Shown: one piece after another, positions 5,088-6,398 of the stretch
Position numbering within the stretch: the first letter of the stretch is position 1
How the letters are laid out: the number at the start of each line of letters is the position of its first letter
Source of the DNA: an uncultured Clostridia bacterium
Lineage (GTDB): Bacteria > Bacillota > Clostridia > Oscillospirales > Ruminococcaceae
Reading direction: 5' to 3'
Length of the DNA: 6,398 nt
Assembly (NCBI GenBank): GCA_947165805.1
Contig: CAMVBT010000149.1
Coordinates: forward strand, 1-6,398
Translations under genes and position numbers: made by a program
Notes under the pieces: generated by a model
Seen by the model: only the letters and a program-made list of their open reading frames with translations
Databases searched by the model: none
Told to the model about the DNA's origin: nothing

Positions 5088-5337
5088 GCATTTGTAACCG
5101 CCGCTATGTGCGGCGAGGGTTAATGCAGGGGGCGAACCCGCGCTGTATGCCTGTCAGGGCATATATAAAAGGGTATAACGCCCGCATTAAACGGGTATTC
5201 CGCTGCGTTCGGACAGTCAAGGCGGCTGTCCGGCGGTGAGGACGCGCGGCAAAAGGCCGCAGAGGGCATCATGTGCAGCCCGGAGGTCCCCGCTCATGAG
5301 CAGGAACGCAAGAATGCCGTAACAGGAGGAAAAAGAA
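5088..5337 (+). ncRNA. Long structured 5' leader of rplS (candidate L19 autoregulatory RNA)
   Basis: This 250-nt stretch without a long ORF is full of hairpins: CGCCGC/GCGGCG (5099-5104 with 5110-5115); ATGCAG/CTGTAT (5123-5128 with 5143-5148, one G-U); TATGCC/GGCATA (5146-5151 with 5158-5163), which shares bases with the previous stem and so cannot form at the same time; CCCG/CGGG (5181-5184 with 5192-5195); a 9-bp stem with one G-U (5210-5218 with 5224-5232, loop AAGGC); GCGGC/GCCGC (5246-5250 with 5256-5260); and GCTC/GAGC (5292-5295 with 5298-5301) inside a longer imperfect stem 5286-5307. GGCAT (5265-5269) can also close the last region with ATGCC (5314-5318). Ribosomal protein L19 mRNAs of Firmicutes have a known short leader element (Rfam L19_leader); whether this is a member is inferred, and this leader is much longer. 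Two small ORFs lie inside it. Confidence 0.55.
5296..5322 (+). CDS. Possible 8-codon upstream ORF (leader peptide) before rplS
   Basis: ATG at 5296 opens a reading frame of eight codons (MSRNARMP) that stops with TAA at 5320-5322. A strong GGAGGT (5282-5287) lies 8 nt upstream, as good a ribosome binding site as that of any gene here. The stop is one base before the AGGAGGA that serves rplS (5324-5330) and 15 nt before the L19 ATG, so terminating ribosomes could re-initiate or alter access to that site. The start codon lies in the loop and upper stem of the GCTCATGAGC hairpin. Translation is unproven and the peptide is too short to judge by composition. Confidence 0.35.
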   Translation: MSRNARMP

Positions 5338-5679
5338 ATGGATGCACTGAAGATCATTGCTCAGGACAGCATGAAGACCGAAGCTCCGGTGATCAATGTA
5401 GGCGATACCGTTAAGGTACACGTTCGTATCACCGAAGGCGACAAATCGCGTATACAGGTCTTCGAAGGCACAGTTATCGCCAAGAAGCACGGCGGTATCA
5501 ACGAGACTTTCACCGTAAGAAGAGTAGCTCACGGCGTTGGCATCGAGAGAGTATTCCCGATCCACAGCCCCTCTGTTGACAAGGTAGAGGTCGTAAGAAC
5601 AGGTGTTGTTCGCAGAGCAAAGCTTTACTATCTGCGTGACAGAGTAGGTAGGGCTGCAAAGGTAAAGGCAAAGTATTGA
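5338..5679 (+). CDS. rplS: Large ribosomal subunit protein bL19
   Basis: Protein bL19 of the 50S subunit sits at the interface with the small subunit. The 113 residues show the family throughout: [18 protein letters not shown] (about 17-34), [40 protein letters not shown] (60-79), and the end [26 protein letters not shown]. Length is normal (about 113-120). AGGAGGA (5324-5330) gives a strong ribosome binding site. Codon use is the biased set of a highly expressed gene (for example GTA, CGT, AGA, GGC), clearly different from the neighbours. In Bacillus rplS follows trmD; here it has its own promoter and long leader behind the radical-SAM pair, while lepB follows as in many Firmicutes. Confidence 0.98.
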   Translation: MDALKIIAQDSMKTEAPVINVGDTVKVHVRITEGDKSRIQVFEGTVIAKKHGGINETFTVRRVAHGVGIERVFPIHSPSVDKVEVVRTGVVRRAKLYYLRDRVGRAAKVKAKY

Positions 5680-5706
5680 TAAGCCTTTGCCGGACTGACA
5701 GACGAA

Positions 5707-5736
5707 AAGGTAATAACGGGAGACCGTTATTGCCTT
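5707..5736 (+). terminator. Stable hairpin between rplS and lepB (attenuator or weak terminator)
   Basis: AAGGTAATAACGG (5707-5719) pairs with CCGTTATTGCCTT (5724-5736) through 13 pairs, one of them G-U, capped by a GAGA (GNRA) tetraloop. The following bases (GATTCGCTGTATTTATTG) lack a continuous T-tract, so full intrinsic termination is doubtful. It may lower read-through into lepB or protect the rplS 3' end from exonucleases. Confidence 0.5.
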
Positions 5737-5781
5737 GATTCGCTGTATTTATTGATTTTTGACGAGTGGTGTATATTGTAT

Positions 5782-6398
5782 ATGGAAGAGAACATTATCG
5801 CTGCGGAGAACGAAGAACAGCAGACAGCGGAAAGACCGGCGTACAAGCGCCACGGTATAGCCGCCGAGATATACGACTGGTTTGACAGCATCTTCTACGG
5901 ACTGCTGATCGTAACAGCCGTTTTTGTTCTTATTACCCGCACGAGCACCGTTGACGGCACCTCGATGCTGCCGACGCTTGAGGACAAACAGCTCCTTATG
6001 GTCTCTAACTTTGCGTATACCCCCGCTTATAACGATATCGTGGTCTGCTGGTCGGATACGCTGCCGAACGACAAGGGCGGCTGCGGAAAGGCGATAGTCA
6101 AGCGCGTCATCGGACTTCCGGGCGACACTATCCACATTGACTATCATGCAGGAACTATCACCCGCAACGGCGTGACGCTCGAGTTCACGCAGAAGGACGG
6201 ACAGCTTTATGAGGACGGCCACATGATAGCCGCGAAGACCCATACCGACGAAGGGCAGGGCGGCGATTTCATCGTACCTGCGGGCGAACTGTTCGTAATG
6301 GGCGATAACAGGAACGGCTCCACCGACAGCCGCAGCAGGCTGGTCGGCTTCATAGACCTGCGCAAGGTGGTCGGCAAGGCGTATCTGCGAATGTTCCC
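5782..6398 (+). CDS. lepB: Signal peptidase I (cut by window edge)
   Basis: Type I signal peptidase removes signal peptides from exported proteins on the outer face of the membrane by a Ser-Lys dyad. The 205 codons present show a cytoplasmic N-terminus (1-30), one membrane anchor (about 35-52), Box B TVDGTSMLPTL with catalytic Ser61, Box C around YNDIVVCW (83-90), Box D VKRVIGLPGDTI with general base Lys107 (106-117), and Box E VMGDNRNGSTDSR (172-184). The end is missing, but only the last short strand region should lie outside. The ATG at 5782 has no clear ribosome binding site (GAGTGGT at 5764-5770 is weak); an in-frame TTG at 5776 is an alternative. The start lies about 100 nt after rplS, past the hairpin at 5707-5736, and I see no convincing separate promoter, so transcription probably reads through from rplS. 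Confidence 0.95.
   Translation, partial: MEENIIAAENEEQQTAERPAYKRHGIAAEIYDWFDSIFYGLLIVTAVFVLITRTSTVDGTSMLPTLEDKQLLMVSNFAYTPAYNDIVVCWSDTLPNDKGGCGKAIVKRVIGLPGDTIHIDYHAGTITRNGVTLEFTQKDGQLYEDGHMIAAKTHTDEGQGGDFIVPAGELFVMGDNRNGSTDSRSRLVGFIDLRKVVGKAYLRMF

Noticed and set aside
5116..5165. Partial resemblance to a cobalamin riboswitch core (GGGGGCGAACCCGCGCTG)
   Set aside because: The expected B12 box and the CCCGCNACTGT element do not follow, and the downstream gene is L19 rather than a cobalamin gene.
5271..5337. Another ATG at 5271 in the L19 leader with AGAGGG upstream
   Set aside because: Its frame runs out of phase into rplS, the upstream site is weak, and the 5296 ATG has much better signals.
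5269..5565. Minus-strand open frame over the leader and rplS
   Set aside because: It is antisense to the unmistakable L19 protein and has no supporting features.
5749..6243. Minus-strand open frame of 164 codons
   Set aside because: It is antisense to lepB, whose catalytic boxes are all present on the plus strand.
1..6398. CRISPR arrays, tRNA or rRNA genes, insertion sequences, phage genes or attachment sites
   Set aside because: I saw no regularly spaced repeats, no tRNA-like T-loop or acceptor patterns, and no transposase, integrase or phage motifs on either strand.

Overview
The window looks like a chromosomal segment of a Gram-positive Clostridia member, most like Ruminococcus or another Oscillospiraceae. 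The basis is a full-length-type (PurS-PurL-PurQ fused) PurL start, a DUF2508/BofA pair, the TIGR03960/TIGR03936 radical-SAM pair, the rplS-lepB order, strong AGGAGG-type ribosome binding sites and canonical TTGNNN-N17-TATAAT promoters. This placement is inferred from gene content, not from a search. Genes are tightly packed, several overlap, and I see no mobile element, tRNA, rRNA or CRISPR array.

Layout: (1) 1-370, minus strand, is the start of purL, cut by the window edge, with a good promoter whose -10 box sits inside a perfect dyad. (2) 511-1789, plus strand, is a four-gene overlapping operon: a DUF2508/YaaL-like protein, a BofA-like membrane protein, a short single-pass protein that resembles the N-terminal half of SpoIVFA, and an M50 site-2-type membrane metalloprotease of the SpoIVFB kind. 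Together these look like a compact version of the pro-sigma-K processing checkpoint, which in Bacillus is split over distant loci. (3) 1840-2190 is an unrecognised membrane protein that apparently begins with a rare CTG codon, with its own promoter inside the end of the protease gene. (4) 2204-5027 is a TIGR03960 radical-SAM protein and its partner TIGR03936/DUF2344 protein, with an unrecognised, compositionally different membrane-protein gene between them. (5) 5053-5679 is a strong promoter, a long hairpin-rich leader of about 250 nt containing a well-placed 8-codon upstream ORF, and rplS (ribosomal protein L19). (6) 5782 to the end is lepB (signal peptidase I), cut by the window edge, preceded by a stable 13-bp hairpin.

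The most interesting parts are the sporulation-checkpoint-like operon with its reduced SpoIVFA-like member and altered BofA-like member, the CTG-initiated gene, the extra gene inside the radical-SAM pair, and the structured L19 leader with its upstream ORF. Everything was read by eye. Family assignments rest on remembered motifs and gene order and have not been tested by database search.
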